Position numbers and translations under genes: made by a program
The notes under the pieces: model-generated
The model's input: the letters and a program-made list of their open reading frames with translations, nothing else
Databases searched by the model: none
Told to the model about the DNA's origin: nothing
Source: an uncultured Fibrobacter sp.
GTDB taxonomy: Bacteria > Fibrobacterota > Fibrobacteria > Fibrobacterales > Fibrobacteraceae
Reading direction: 5' to 3'
NCBI GenBank assembly: GCA_947165045.1
Contig: CAMUYW010000020.1
Span: forward strand, 1 to 47,044
Length of the DNA stretch: 47,044 nt
Part shown: positions 22,746 through 29,783 of the stretch, in pieces
Position numbering within the stretch: position 1 is the first letter of the stretch
Layout of the letters: every line of letters starts with the position of its first letter

Positions 22746-23069
22746 TTAGATAAATCATCAGCACTTTTTTCTATTTCCATATTTCTATGATTTTTGTTAA
22801 AAGCACAATCAATCGTTTTAACTCCGCTCAAAAAGAGCCCTTATAAGACCTACTTTTGAATATACCTTATTTTATGCGGTTTTGCAAACGATTTGGCTCT
22901 GGAAAAATTGAATAGATTCTTGTATTTTGGGCCAATTTTGGGGAGGCTTTGTACTTTTTTGCTAGAGAAGTGTTGAAATCAATAGTTGACAAAATAAACG
23001 ATTTTGCTAACGGTTGTTTGCAAAATTTGCAAAGTTTCGCTTTTTGAAAATTCTCTATTGTAGATTAGA
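22746..23069. other. AT-rich gap before the Rpn gene
   Basis: No gene seen. The gap holds copy 2 of the 35-bp repeat (22815-22849), two TTTGCAAA-type words near 22876 and 23018 and a possible promoter just upstream of 23060 (TTGAAA near 23044 and a TA-rich box after 16 nt). Confidence 0.5.
22815..22849. repeat. 35-bp direct repeat, copy 2
   Basis: Same orientation and length as copy 1 (22298-22332), with three substitutions (AGAGCCCT against AGGGTCCC). Ends resemble an imperfect terminal inversion (GTTTTA and TAAGAC). Confidence 0.75.
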
Positions 23070-23090
23070 ACCTCCAAACTTAACGGAGGT
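23070..23090 (+). promoter_or_regulatory. Hairpin that hides the Shine-Dalgarno of the Rpn gene
   Basis: ACCTCC (23070-23075) pairs perfectly with GGAGGT (23085-23090), loop 9 nt. GGAGG is the ribosome binding site 7 nt before the ATG at 23097, so translation should be low unless the stem opens. Confidence 0.6.
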
Positions 23091-23096
23091 GTAATT

Positions 23097-23903
23097 ATGA
23101 ACATAAAGTCTTTTGACGACCTTGACATTACAGACCCGATTATGTTCGGGCTAGTTTTTAGCAATAAACACATTGCAAAACCATTTATAGAACATTTGCT
23201 AGGCATCAAAATTGACCACTTAGAAACCCCAGTCCCAGAAGCCGTTTTGAGCTACGATGCCGAACATAAGGGCGTACGCTACGATGTTTTCGCACGAGAA
23301 ACCAACGAAAACGGTGAAACAATCCGTTCTTTTGACCTGGAAATGCAGATGGTTGATACCAAGGAACTTCCGCAGCGTGCTAGATACTATCAAAGCGTGG
23401 GTGACGGAGTAGCCCTTTCAAAGGGTGGGTATTATACTAGTCTTAAGGAACAATACATCATTTTCTTGTGTCCTATGGATATCTTTGGTCAAGGTTTTCC
23501 TATTTATCATTTCGAAAATAGGGCGCGGGAGGACTCAAACATCTGTTTGAACGACCGCACTTTCAAAAATTTTTATATTTTCAAAAAGTACGAGGAATTC
23601 ACAAATCCCGTCGTAAAGGCTTATATGAAGTATTTTGCGACTAGGAATGTTGACTCTCGTGAAACTGAAGCAATAAATGACCAGGTGTCTTTTTACAAAG
23701 CCGACACTCTCATAAGGAACAAGTATATGACTTACGAATTTGACCTTCATGAAAGCAAGGAAGAAGGAAAAGCTGAAGGCAAAGCAGAAGCTAAGCTTGA
23801 AATGGTCGATGCGATGCTTGCTAACGATATTCCTATTGAAAAAATCGCTATTATTTCCGGTATTTCTCTGGACGAAATTAAAAAGCGCAGAGCGCAGCGC
23901 TGA
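23097..23903 (+). CDS. Rpn-family PD-(D/E)XK nuclease (recombination-promoting nuclease/putative transposase)
   Basis: 268 residues. The N terminus ITDPIMFGLVFSNKHIAKPFIEHLLG is typical of the Rpn/TIGR01784 family. The nuclease core is visible as GVRYDVFARE and, 17 residues on, RSFDLEMQ (the D ... ExQ form of the PD-(D/E)XK site, near residues 64 and 84). QRARYYQSVGDGVALSKGGYY and the Lys/Glu-rich tail EEGKAEGKAEAKLEMVDAML also fit. Members bind and cut DNA and promote RecA-independent recombination; some act in phage defence. It is often multi-copy in Fibrobacter-like genomes. Its ribosome site lies in a hairpin, which implies tight control. It sits in an accessory patch with direct repeats and a broken KilA-N gene. 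Confidence 0.88.
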   Translation: MNIKSFDDLDITDPIMFGLVFSNKHIAKPFIEHLLGIKIDHLETPVPEAVLSYDAEHKGVRYDVFARETNENGETIRSFDLEMQMVDTKELPQRARYYQSVGDGVALSKGGYYTSLKEQYIIFLCPMDIFGQGFPIYHFENRAREDSNICLNDRTFKNFYIFKKYEEFTNPVVKAYMKYFATRNVDSRETEAINDQVSFYKADTLIRNKYMTYEFDLHESKEEGKAEGKAEAKLEMVDAMLANDIPIEKIAIISGISLDEIKKRRAQR

Positions 23904-24070
23904 TGTCCCGTTGAGATAATTCCTATAGCTCCGGCAAGTTTAATCTAGCGAAATTAGCTCGTCGTGAAAGCTATGCTTCCCGCTACCATCAAAAGGGGAG
24001 GCGATTTCAACCCCTTTGAAATCGAAATTAAAACTTGATTTTGTTTCGTTCTCTTCGTGTACTGATTTTT

Positions 24071-24094
24071 AATTGTACCGAATTCGGTATAATT
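24071..24094. repeat. 24-nt dyad around GAATTC, copy 1
   Basis: The sequence with core TACCGAATTCGGTA is complementary to itself at 22 of 24 positions. It encodes NYTEFGTI on the minus strand. Confidence 0.6.
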
Positions 24095-24178
24095 AAAATT
24101 TTTTACAAATTCATAAAAATTTCGTTCTATCCATTGTTTAGCGGAAAGGACATCGCCGTTGCTTCCTGCATTGAATCT

Positions 24179-24202
24179 AATGTTACTGAATTCCGTAACA
24201 TT
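24179..24202. repeat. 24-nt dyad around GAATTC, copy 2
   Basis: AATGTTAC and GTAACATT flank a GAATTC core; 22 of 24 positions are self-complementary. It encodes NVTEFSNI on the minus strand. Arms differ from copy 1 on both sides in a matching way. Confidence 0.6.
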
Positions 24203-24309
24203 AAAATTGGGGTTGTTGACTTGCTCTTGTATTCCCAAGAATTCAGCTGCAGACCTGCTCGGACTGCAAGCTGAGAAGTAGCTTTGATTTTTTGCATAAG
24301 TTGCTAAGG

Positions 24310-25485
24310 TCAATGACGCCTTTTTTCGTGTCCTACATACGTTCCGTCTTTTTTGTGTAATTCGTTGTATCGAATCCACATTGGATCGCCGTGGCTTAAT
24401 TCTTCAATAGTATAAGAAAAGTCATTCAAGTCAAAGCGGTACAAAACAAGACTGCCGCGTTTGACTTCGGCGTTATCATTTCTGCGAACTAGTGCGAATA
24501 GTTCACTGCAATGCGCCCCATCTTTTGAATTGCAATAATGTTTGCTGGACATTCCATCCAAAGCGAAATCGTTCCACATAAAGCATCTCTGGTAGGTGAC
24601 GGCAACTAAAGTATCCCCTTCTTTTTCAATGGCGTTCTTTATTCGCGAGTGATCTCTTTGGGCCAAATTACAAGGAATTGCAATACCGTTTTCGTAGCAC
24701 ATTTCAAATGGAATCAGGGAATCCTTTTGATTCATCTGATGTTTGCGTTGTGGCATGTGATATCTAGGCTCTAGGCGTTCTTCGTAAATTGAAGAAAGAA
24801 AATCATCGATTTTGAAATTTTTGGTAAAGGTCGATTCGTCAATGCGAATATCGAATTGGCTCCTTGGCCAATCCGTAACCAGTCCCGCCAAAACATTTTC
24901 AGGGAAAAGTTTCTTGTAAACGGAAACTTGTGCGTATAGGTCGTTGCATTTTTTCCCGTCTTTTGACAAGCAGCTTGTTTCAATAGAGCCGTCTTCGTTC
25001 AAGTACATTTCTGAGTAGTTTGCAAATTCATCAGAATTGGAGTACGCTATAAAATCAATTTCAATTTTGAGTGCCTTCGCAGAATCGCTGAAGTTCAGTT
25101 TTTTTACAATGTTTACAAGTAAAGCCGAGTCCAACGAGCAAGGATGTTTTACCACGAAACCGTCGATGTTGGAAAAACAAACTTTGTAAGAAATCTCTTT
25201 GTCGTCATTGTTCCGTTCGTTGTTCTTCATCTTTCTTACATCGTTAAGAACCTTATCTATCTTTGCATTAAACTCCTTGTCTATTTTACGCCACCATTCA
25301 TCTAATTCAAAAAATTCATTAAGTCGCGCAGAATCCATCACGCTGTAGGTCGTCAAGGAAATAGGCTTCGCGGGGGCCGCGCTATTGGCATTTGTGCCTG
25401 CGGTCGACAATTTGACGGTTTCATCTTTCTGCTCGCATCCAAGCAAAAACGTGAAAACACATAAAATCAAAATTCTAAAAATCAT
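24310..25485 (-). CDS. Lipoprotein of unknown function
   Basis: 391 residues. The N terminus MIFRILILCVFTFLLGCEQK has a clear lipobox (LLGC), followed by a short Ser/Ala/Thr linker. The mature part appears to hold two related halves: YKVCFSNIDGFVVKHPCSLD at about residue 101 and FEMCYENGIAIPCNLAQRD at about 257, each followed by a C-x-K-D-G-x-x-C motif (CLSKDGKKC near 173 and CNSKDGAHC near 324). The paired Cys suggest a disulphide in each half. GAGG precedes the ATG. No known family was recognised. It stands alone between the KilA-N relic and the Rrf2 gene, on the same strand as both. Confidence 0.7.
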   Translation of the reverse strand: MIFRILILCVFTFLLGCEQKDETVKLSTAGTNANSAAPAKPISLTTYSVMDSARLNEFFELDEWWRKIDKEFNAKIDKVLNDVRKMKNNERNNDDKEISYKVCFSNIDGFVVKHPCSLDSALLVNIVKKLNFSDSAKALKIEIDFIAYSNSDEFANYSEMYLNEDGSIETSCLSKDGKKCNDLYAQVSVYKKLFPENVLAGLVTDWPRSQFDIRIDESTFTKNFKIDDFLSSIYEERLEPRYHMPQRKHQMNQKDSLIPFEMCYENGIAIPCNLAQRDHSRIKNAIEKEGDTLVAVTYQRCFMWNDFALDGMSSKHYCNSKDGAHCSELFALVRRNDNAEVKRGSLVLYRFDLNDFSYTIEELSHGDPMWIRYNELHKKDGTYVGHEKRRH

Positions 25486-25557
25486 CCAAGCCTCGCAAGT
25501 GTCTTAATACATTTAATTTAGCATTCTACGCTGTTCAGAACAAACCTAAAAATTTGC

Positions 25558-25584
25558 AAAAAAAAACGGCGGATTAAATCCGCC
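25558..25584 (-). terminator. Terminator of the Rrf2 gene
   Basis: 7-bp stem (25568-25574 with 25578-25584), loop of 3, followed on the minus strand by a run of T from 25566 down to 25558 (nine T, after one G). It stands 43 nt after the stop of the regulator gene. Confidence 0.85.
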
Positions 25585-25627
25585 TTCCTTGTGTTCTTCC
25601 GACGCTGTGCCGGAATTTTTCCCGTTT

Positions 25628-26074
25628 CTACTTTTTCTTTTCTCCGCAGCTGGGGATTTTGCTGTCCGGGGCGTTTTTCACGAGCTGCTGGATGGTGATT
25701 CCCGAGAAGTAGTCGTGGATAATCTTTGCAAAGTCTTTCCACATCGGGAGTGTCGGGCAAATGTCTGCACGGTCGCAGCCGTTCTTGTCGTTGTCGACGC
25801 ATTCCACCGGGCTCATCGAAGTCTCGATGACGCTCAGCACGTCCCAAATGGTGAGTTCCTTGGCTGGCTTTGCGAGCTTGTAGCCGCCGCCCTTGCCGCG
25901 TGCCCCTTCGAGCACCTGGTTCTTGACGAGAGTTCCGAGAATCGCTTCGAGGTATTTTTCGGACAATCCTTGGCGTGCCGCCAGTTCGTGCAACGGGTGG
26001 AAATCGGATTCTCCGTATTGTGCCATGTCGATAAGGACTCGGATGGCGTAACGGCCTTTTGTGGAAACTCGCAT
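25628..26074 (-). CDS. Rrf2-family regulator, IscR-like with three Cys
   Basis: 148 residues. Winged helix-turn-helix of the Rrf2 family (MRVSTKGRYAIRVLIDMAQY, LSEKYLEAILGTLVKNQVLE, GARGKGGGYKLAKPAKELTI). Three Cys in the C-terminal region (VECVDNDKNGCDRADICPTL, about residues 92, 99, 105) are placed as the Fe-S ligands of IscR. A fourth (PSCGEKKK) is near the end. So it probably senses Fe-S status or redox stress through a cluster. AAAGGAG precedes the ATG. No isc genes are adjacent; instead it is divergent from nfnAB, and the shared 198-nt region holds a CCTA-N6-TAGG dyad. Control of nfnAB or of itself is likely but unproven. Confidence 0.88.
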   Translation of the reverse strand: MRVSTKGRYAIRVLIDMAQYGESDFHPLHELAARQGLSEKYLEAILGTLVKNQVLEGARGKGGGYKLAKPAKELTIWDVLSVIETSMSPVECVDNDKNGCDRADICPTLPMWKDFAKIIHDYFSGITIQQLVKNAPDSKIPSCGEKKK

Positions 26075-26120
26075 TTATTCACTCCTTTGAGTCCCAAATA
26101 TATATTTTTTCTATTAAAAA

Positions 26121-26134
26121 CCTACTTAATTAGG
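26121..26134. promoter_or_regulatory. Candidate Rrf2 operator
   Basis: CCTACTTAATTAGG, a 14-nt dyad with one mismatched pair, about 47 nt upstream of the regulator ATG and 139 nt upstream of nfnA. It would overlap the regulator promoter. Confidence 0.4.
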
Positions 26135-26272
26135 GGATTTTTTATAGCGTCTTTGCTTTGCTTGCAAATTAGGCGTTTTTAAAAGGGGCCTTTTTATACA
26201 ACCCTTGCAGGGCGTTCGCTTATAAGTTTTTACTGAAACCTGTTCTAAAAAATTTCTATATTGCCTCGCATT

Positions 26273-27160
26273 ATGGCAAAGATTCTCTTTAAAAAACAAA
26301 TGTCTCCCGCGGTATTCCAATTCCGCGTCCACGCCCCGCTGATCGCGCAAGAACGTAAGGCAGGACAATTTATCATCCTCCAGACGAACAAGGACAACGG
26401 TGAACGCGTTCCGCTCACCATCGCCGATGCCGATACTGAAGAAGGTTCTATCACCCTCATTTTCCAGACCGTTGGTAAGACCACGACTGAACTCTCCAAG
26501 TTCGAAGTCGGTGACGATATTCCGGTCTTGGTAGGTCCGCTCGGCTCTCCGACCCATATCGAAAAGTTTGGCCATGTTGTCTGCGTTTGCGGTGGTGTCG
26601 GTATTGCTCCGATGCACCCGATTGTCCAGGCTCTCAAGGCTGCAGGCAACAAGGTAACGATTATCATGGGTGCCCGTAACGAAAGCCTCTTCCTCATGAA
26701 GGAAGAAATGACCGCTCTCGCCGACAACATCATTTTCATGACCGACGACGGTTCTTATGGCCGCAAGGGTCTTGTGACCGAACCGCTTAAGGAACTTTGC
26801 GAAGACACCAAGGGCAAGCCGGATATGGTAATTGCAATTGGTCCTCCGATTATGATGAAGTTCTGCTCTCTCACCACCAAGCCGTATGGCGTCAAGACGG
26901 TCGTGAGCCTCAACAGCATCATGGTCGATGGCACTGGCATGTGCGGTGGTTGCCGCGTCACTATCGGTGGCAAGACGAAGTTCGTCTGCGTCGATGGTCC
27001 GGAATTCGACGGCCACGAAGTCGACTGGAACAACATGCTCCAGCGTATGGGCGCATTCAAGCCCCAGGAACAGGAAGCTTTGCATCGCTTCGGTGCAAAT
27101 GACGGCCACAAGTGCAACATCGACAAGATGGCAGATGCAAAGGCAAAGGAGAGCAAATAA
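26273..27160 (+). CDS. nfnA: NADH-dependent ferredoxin:NADP oxidoreductase, small (FAD/2Fe-2S) subunit NfnA
   Basis: 295 residues of the dihydroorotate dehydrogenase electron-transfer/NfnA type. An FAD-binding barrel (about 1-95, with RVPLTIADAD), an NAD-binding domain (about 98-215, VVCVCGGVGIAPMHPIVQAL) and a C-terminal [2Fe-2S] region (GTGMCGGCRV and FVCVDGPEFDGHEVDW). With NfnB it forms the bifurcating transhydrogenase that couples NADH, NADPH and reduced ferredoxin. This is useful in a fermenter such as Fibrobacter. The ATG at 26273 is chosen over an upstream TTG; no clear Shine-Dalgarno is visible. The stop overlaps the nfnB ATG by one base. A glutamate-synthase or sulphide-dehydrogenase name is sometimes used for the pair. 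Confidence 0.88.
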   Translation: MAKILFKKQMSPAVFQFRVHAPLIAQERKAGQFIILQTNKDNGERVPLTIADADTEEGSITLIFQTVGKTTTELSKFEVGDDIPVLVGPLGSPTHIEKFGHVVCVCGGVGIAPMHPIVQALKAAGNKVTIIMGARNESLFLMKEEMTALADNIIFMTDDGSYGRKGLVTEPLKELCEDTKGKPDMVIAIGPPIMMKFCSLTTKPYGVKTVVSLNSIMVDGTGMCGGCRVTIGGKTKFVCVDGPEFDGHEVDWNNMLQRMGAFKPQEQEALHRFGANDGHKCNIDKMADAKAKESK

Positions 27161-28659
27161 TGTCTGAATACATGTCTCGTGAACAGTTGGATGCCGCCGC
27201 CAAGGTGGAACTTGAAAAGATTAAGGCTCTTCCGCAGCCGCTCAAGCCGAAGGACAAGACTGCTATCCCGGCTCAGCCGATGCCGCAGCTCGAACCTTCT
27301 TACCGCGCACGCGTGATGGAAGAAGTGGCTCAGGGTTATACCGAAGCTCAGGCTATCGTCGAAGCTAACCGCTGCCTTGCTTGTAAGAAGCCGTTCTGCG
27401 TTGAAAGTTGCCCGGTGCACATTGACATCCCGGCCTTCATCGCAAAGATTGCAGAAGGTGACTTCAAGGCCGCTATCGCGAAGATTAAGGAAACGAGCTT
27501 GCTCCCGGCTATCTGCGGTCGTGTTTGCCCGCAGGAACGCCAGTGCCAGATGAACTGCACGATGGGCAAGATGCACAAGGACGTGAACCAGGCAGTCGCT
27601 ATCGGTCGCTTGGAACGCTTTGCTGCTGACTATGAACGCAACAACGGTGGTGCTACGGTTCCGGCCGTTAAGCCTGCTACGGGCAAGAAGGTGGCTGTGA
27701 TCGGTTCCGGTCCTGCCGGCTTGGTTGTCGCTGCTGACGTTCGCCGTGAAGGTCACGACGTGACCATTTTCGAAGCTTTCCACAAGCTCGGTGGCGTGGT
27801 CCGTTACGGTATTCCTGAATTCCGTCTCCCGAAGGCAATTGTAGACAAAGAAATTGAATCCCTCGCCGCTATGGGCGTGAAGTTCGAAACGAACTTTGTC
27901 ATTGGCCGTACCCGCAAGCTCAAGGACCTCATCGAAAAGGATGGCTTTGACGCTGTGTTCGTCGGTACCGGTGCTGGTCTTCCGTTGTTCATGAACATCG
28001 AAGGCGAAAACCTCGTCGGCGTGTTCGCTGCTAACGAATACCTCACTCGCGCTAACCTCATGCGCGCTTACGACAAGGAAAATTCCGATACCCCGATGTG
28101 GCCGGGCAAGAACGTCATCGTTCTCGGTGGCGGTAACGTCGCTATGGACGCTGCTCGTATGGCTCTCCGTCTCGGTGCCGAAAAGGTTCGCATTGTCTAC
28201 CGCCGTAGCATGAACGAACTCCCGGCTCGTAAGGAAGAAATCCTCCACGCTCAGGAAGAAGGTGTCGAATTCTGCGTTCTCCAGAACCCGGCCAAGATCC
28301 TCGGCGACGAAGCTGGTCACGTTCGCGGTATGCTCGTTGATAAGTACGAACTCGGCGAACCGGATGAAAAGGGGCGTCCGCGTCCGGTCAAGATCGAAGG
28401 CGCAAGCTTCGAAATTGAATGCGACACGGTTCTCGTTGCAATCGGTAACGGTTCCAACCCGCTCATCAGCAACACCACTCCGGAACTCTCTGTGGACAAG
28501 AAGGGTCACATCCTCCTCGAAGATGCAACCGCCAACAAGACGTTCATGGAAAAGGTCTACGCCGGTGGCGACATCGTGCTCGGCGCTGCAACCGTGATTC
28601 TCGCCATGGGTGAGGGACGCCGCGCTGCAGCTGGCATCAACGAATTCCTCAAGAAATAA
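27160..28659 (+). CDS. nfnB: NfnB-type flavoprotein, large subunit (glutamate synthase small-chain like)
   Basis: 499 residues. N-terminal ferredoxin-like domain with two Cys clusters (CLACKKPFCVESCPVHIDIP at about 74 and CGRVCPQERQCQMNC at about 117) for two [4Fe-4S] centres. Then come an FAD site (VAVIGSGPAGLVVAADVRRE, about 178) and an NADPH site (VIVLGGGNVAMDAARMALRL, about 322), closing with the second FAD contact (YAGGDIVLGAATVILAMGEG). The same fold occurs in GltD, but the partner NfnA and the lack of a large glutamate synthase gene point to the transhydrogenase. Start at 27160 (GGAGAGC upstream) rather than the longer frame at 27112. It is the last gene of the operon. Confidence 0.9.
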   Translation: MSEYMSREQLDAAAKVELEKIKALPQPLKPKDKTAIPAQPMPQLEPSYRARVMEEVAQGYTEAQAIVEANRCLACKKPFCVESCPVHIDIPAFIAKIAEGDFKAAIAKIKETSLLPAICGRVCPQERQCQMNCTMGKMHKDVNQAVAIGRLERFAADYERNNGGATVPAVKPATGKKVAVIGSGPAGLVVAADVRREGHDVTIFEAFHKLGGVVRYGIPEFRLPKAIVDKEIESLAAMGVKFETNFVIGRTRKLKDLIEKDGFDAVFVGTGAGLPLFMNIEGENLVGVFAANEYLTRANLMRAYDKENSDTPMWPGKNVIVLGGGNVAMDAARMALRLGAEKVRIVYRRSMNELPARKEEILHAQEEGVEFCVLQNPAKILGDEAGHVRGMLVDKYELGEPDEKGRPRPVKIEGASFEIECDTVLVAIGNGSNPLISNTTPELSVDKKGHILLEDATANKTFMEKVYAGGDIVLGAATVILAMGEGRRAAAGINEFLKK

Positions 28660-28687
28660 TTCTTAGGCAGTTGTGCCTGCAAAGGCT

Positions 28688-28716
28688 GTCATGCCCGACT
28701 CCGATCGAGCATCTCC
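28688..28716. repeat. Degenerate GTCATGC palindromic element
   Basis: GTCATGCCCGA pairs loosely with TCGAGCAT, the same style as the GTCATCC family. It lies between the nfnB stop and the terminator. Confidence 0.4.
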
Positions 28717-28723
28717 CTTCAAA

Positions 28724-28759
28724 CAAAGTTCTCGTAATAGCGAGGACTTTGTTTTTTTT
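28724..28759 (+). terminator. Terminator of nfnAB
   Basis: 11-bp stem with one G-U pair (28724-28734 with 28741-28751), 6-nt loop, followed by eight T. A strong intrinsic terminator. Confidence 0.9.
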
Positions 28760-28877
28760 ATGTCTAGGCAATTCGCAATTTACCATCAGCATTTGTTAAC
28801 GGGAACTTTTCTCTACTATACACTCTGTATAATATGGCTTTTGAAACTTGTTGGTTTTTATATAAAAATCCTCTTTA

Positions 28878-28906
28878 TTGCACAAAAACAGACTTTTGTG
28901 TATAAT
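28878..28906 (+). promoter_or_regulatory. Sigma-70-type promoter of the TIGR02147 gene
   Basis: TTGCAC (28878-28883) and a perfect TATAAT (28901-28906), 17 nt apart. Transcription would start near 28913, about 37 nt before the ATG. Confidence 0.7.
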
Positions 28907-28949
28907 ACAGATATTGCGCTTCGTTGTGTGAAAATCTATTTTATGTATT

Positions 28950-29783
28950 ATGAAGTCGATTTTTGAGTACCGCGATTACCATCTCTATTTGCAAGATTAC
29001 TATGATGAGCGCAAGCGTTTGGGCTCGTTTTCGTGGCGCGAATTTTGCCGAAAGGCGGGGTTCTCGTCGCCGAATTTCCTCAAACTTGTGTGCATGGGAC
29101 AGAGCAAGCTCAGCAAAATCAAGGCCTGCCAAGTCGCTAAGTCGATGGGTCTTGTCGATTACGAGGAACAGTATTTTTACCAACTCGTCGCTTTTGGAAA
29201 TGCTGAAAACAATGAGGCGCAACGCGCGGCTCTCCTCGAAATGCAACGTATCGCCTTGGAACATGAAGTTCGCGTTGTCGATAAGGAAGCGTTCCAATAT
29301 TATGAATCGTGGAAATATCCAGTTATCAGAGAGCTAGCTCCGCTGATGCCGGGAGCAACTCCTCGCGATTTAGCGGAAGAATGTAAAGAGTATGTTTCTG
29401 CCGAAGAGGTCCGCGATGTTCTCGATTTTCTTGTTAAAGCGGGATTTCTGAAAAAGGAAGGCGAAAAAGTCTATTCGCAAACGGCTCAGACTGTTATTGG
29501 TTCCAAGGATGCTCTCCCAATTGCCATTCGTGCCATGCACAAAGAAATGGCGATTATGGCAGCCCGAGCTGTCGATCGCTATTCTACAAGTGAACGTTTT
29601 TTCAATGGAGTCACGCTTGGCGTAAACCAAGACGCATACAACAGAATTGTTGAAGAAATCAAGTCCTGTTGCAAAAAGGTTGTTGCCATTTCGAACGAAT
29701 GTGCTAACTTTGATCAAGTGTGTAGAATTAATTTTCAATTTTTCCCCGTCACCAATAAAATAGTAGGGAAGAAACATGCTTAA
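28950..29783 (+). CDS. TIGR02147/DUF4423-family protein
   Basis: 277 residues of the Fibrobacter-expanded TIGR02147 family. The N terminus (MKSIFEYRDYHLYLQDYYDERK, then FSWREFCRKAGFSSPNFLKLV) looks like a Cro/C1-type helix-turn-helix, and the C-terminal DUF4423 part shows YYESWKYPVIRELAPLM and VLDFLVKAGFLKKEGEKVY (winged-helix-like). So it is probably a transcription regulator, although the family has little experimental support. The gene overlaps the start of the next lipoprotein gene by 8 nt; regulator-lipoprotein pairs of this sort are a repeated arrangement in Fibrobacter. A good promoter precedes it. Confidence 0.82.
   Translation: MKSIFEYRDYHLYLQDYYDERKRLGSFSWREFCRKAGFSSPNFLKLVCMGQSKLSKIKACQVAKSMGLVDYEEQYFYQLVAFGNAENNEAQRAALLEMQRIALEHEVRVVDKEAFQYYESWKYPVIRELAPLMPGATPRDLAEECKEYVSAEEVRDVLDFLVKAGFLKKEGEKVYSQTAQTVIGSKDALPIAIRAMHKEMAIMAARAVDRYSTSERFFNGVTLGVNQDAYNRIVEEIKSCCKKVVAISNECANFDQVCRINFQFFPVTNKIVGKKHA

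Larger units (their letters stand above)
23954..24256 (-). pseudogene. Broken KilA-N domain gene (remnant)
   Basis: Read on the minus strand, 24256-24122 encodes RSAAEFLGIQEQVNNPNF, then NVTEFSNIRFNAGSNG and SAKQWIER, which matches the core of phage-type KilA-N DNA-binding domains (FLGIWE ... NPNFN..EF ... GSN ... S..QWI). The following stretch, NFNYTEFGTIKNQ, looks like a second fragment of the same motif, but the rest of the domain (the GIISK/GRYGGTFAH part) is missing. The open frame continues to 24379 into the neighbouring gene without a usable start. So this is a truncated, perhaps mosaic, relic of a phage or mobile gene. The 24-nt dyads at 24071 and 24179 lie inside it. Confidence 0.5.

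Noticed and set aside
22298..22849. CRISPR array
   Set aside because: Only two repeat copies, 482 nt apart, with a gene between them and no spacer-sized unit or cas gene in the window.
23097..23903. Rpn gene as proof of an insertion sequence
   Set aside because: No terminal inverted repeats or target duplications were found at its ends; the family name 'transposase' is historical.
26755..28509. 584-codon minus-strand frame opposite nfnAB
   Set aside because: Shadow of two well-conserved enzymes; caused by strong codon bias, with no ribosome site or recognisable domain.
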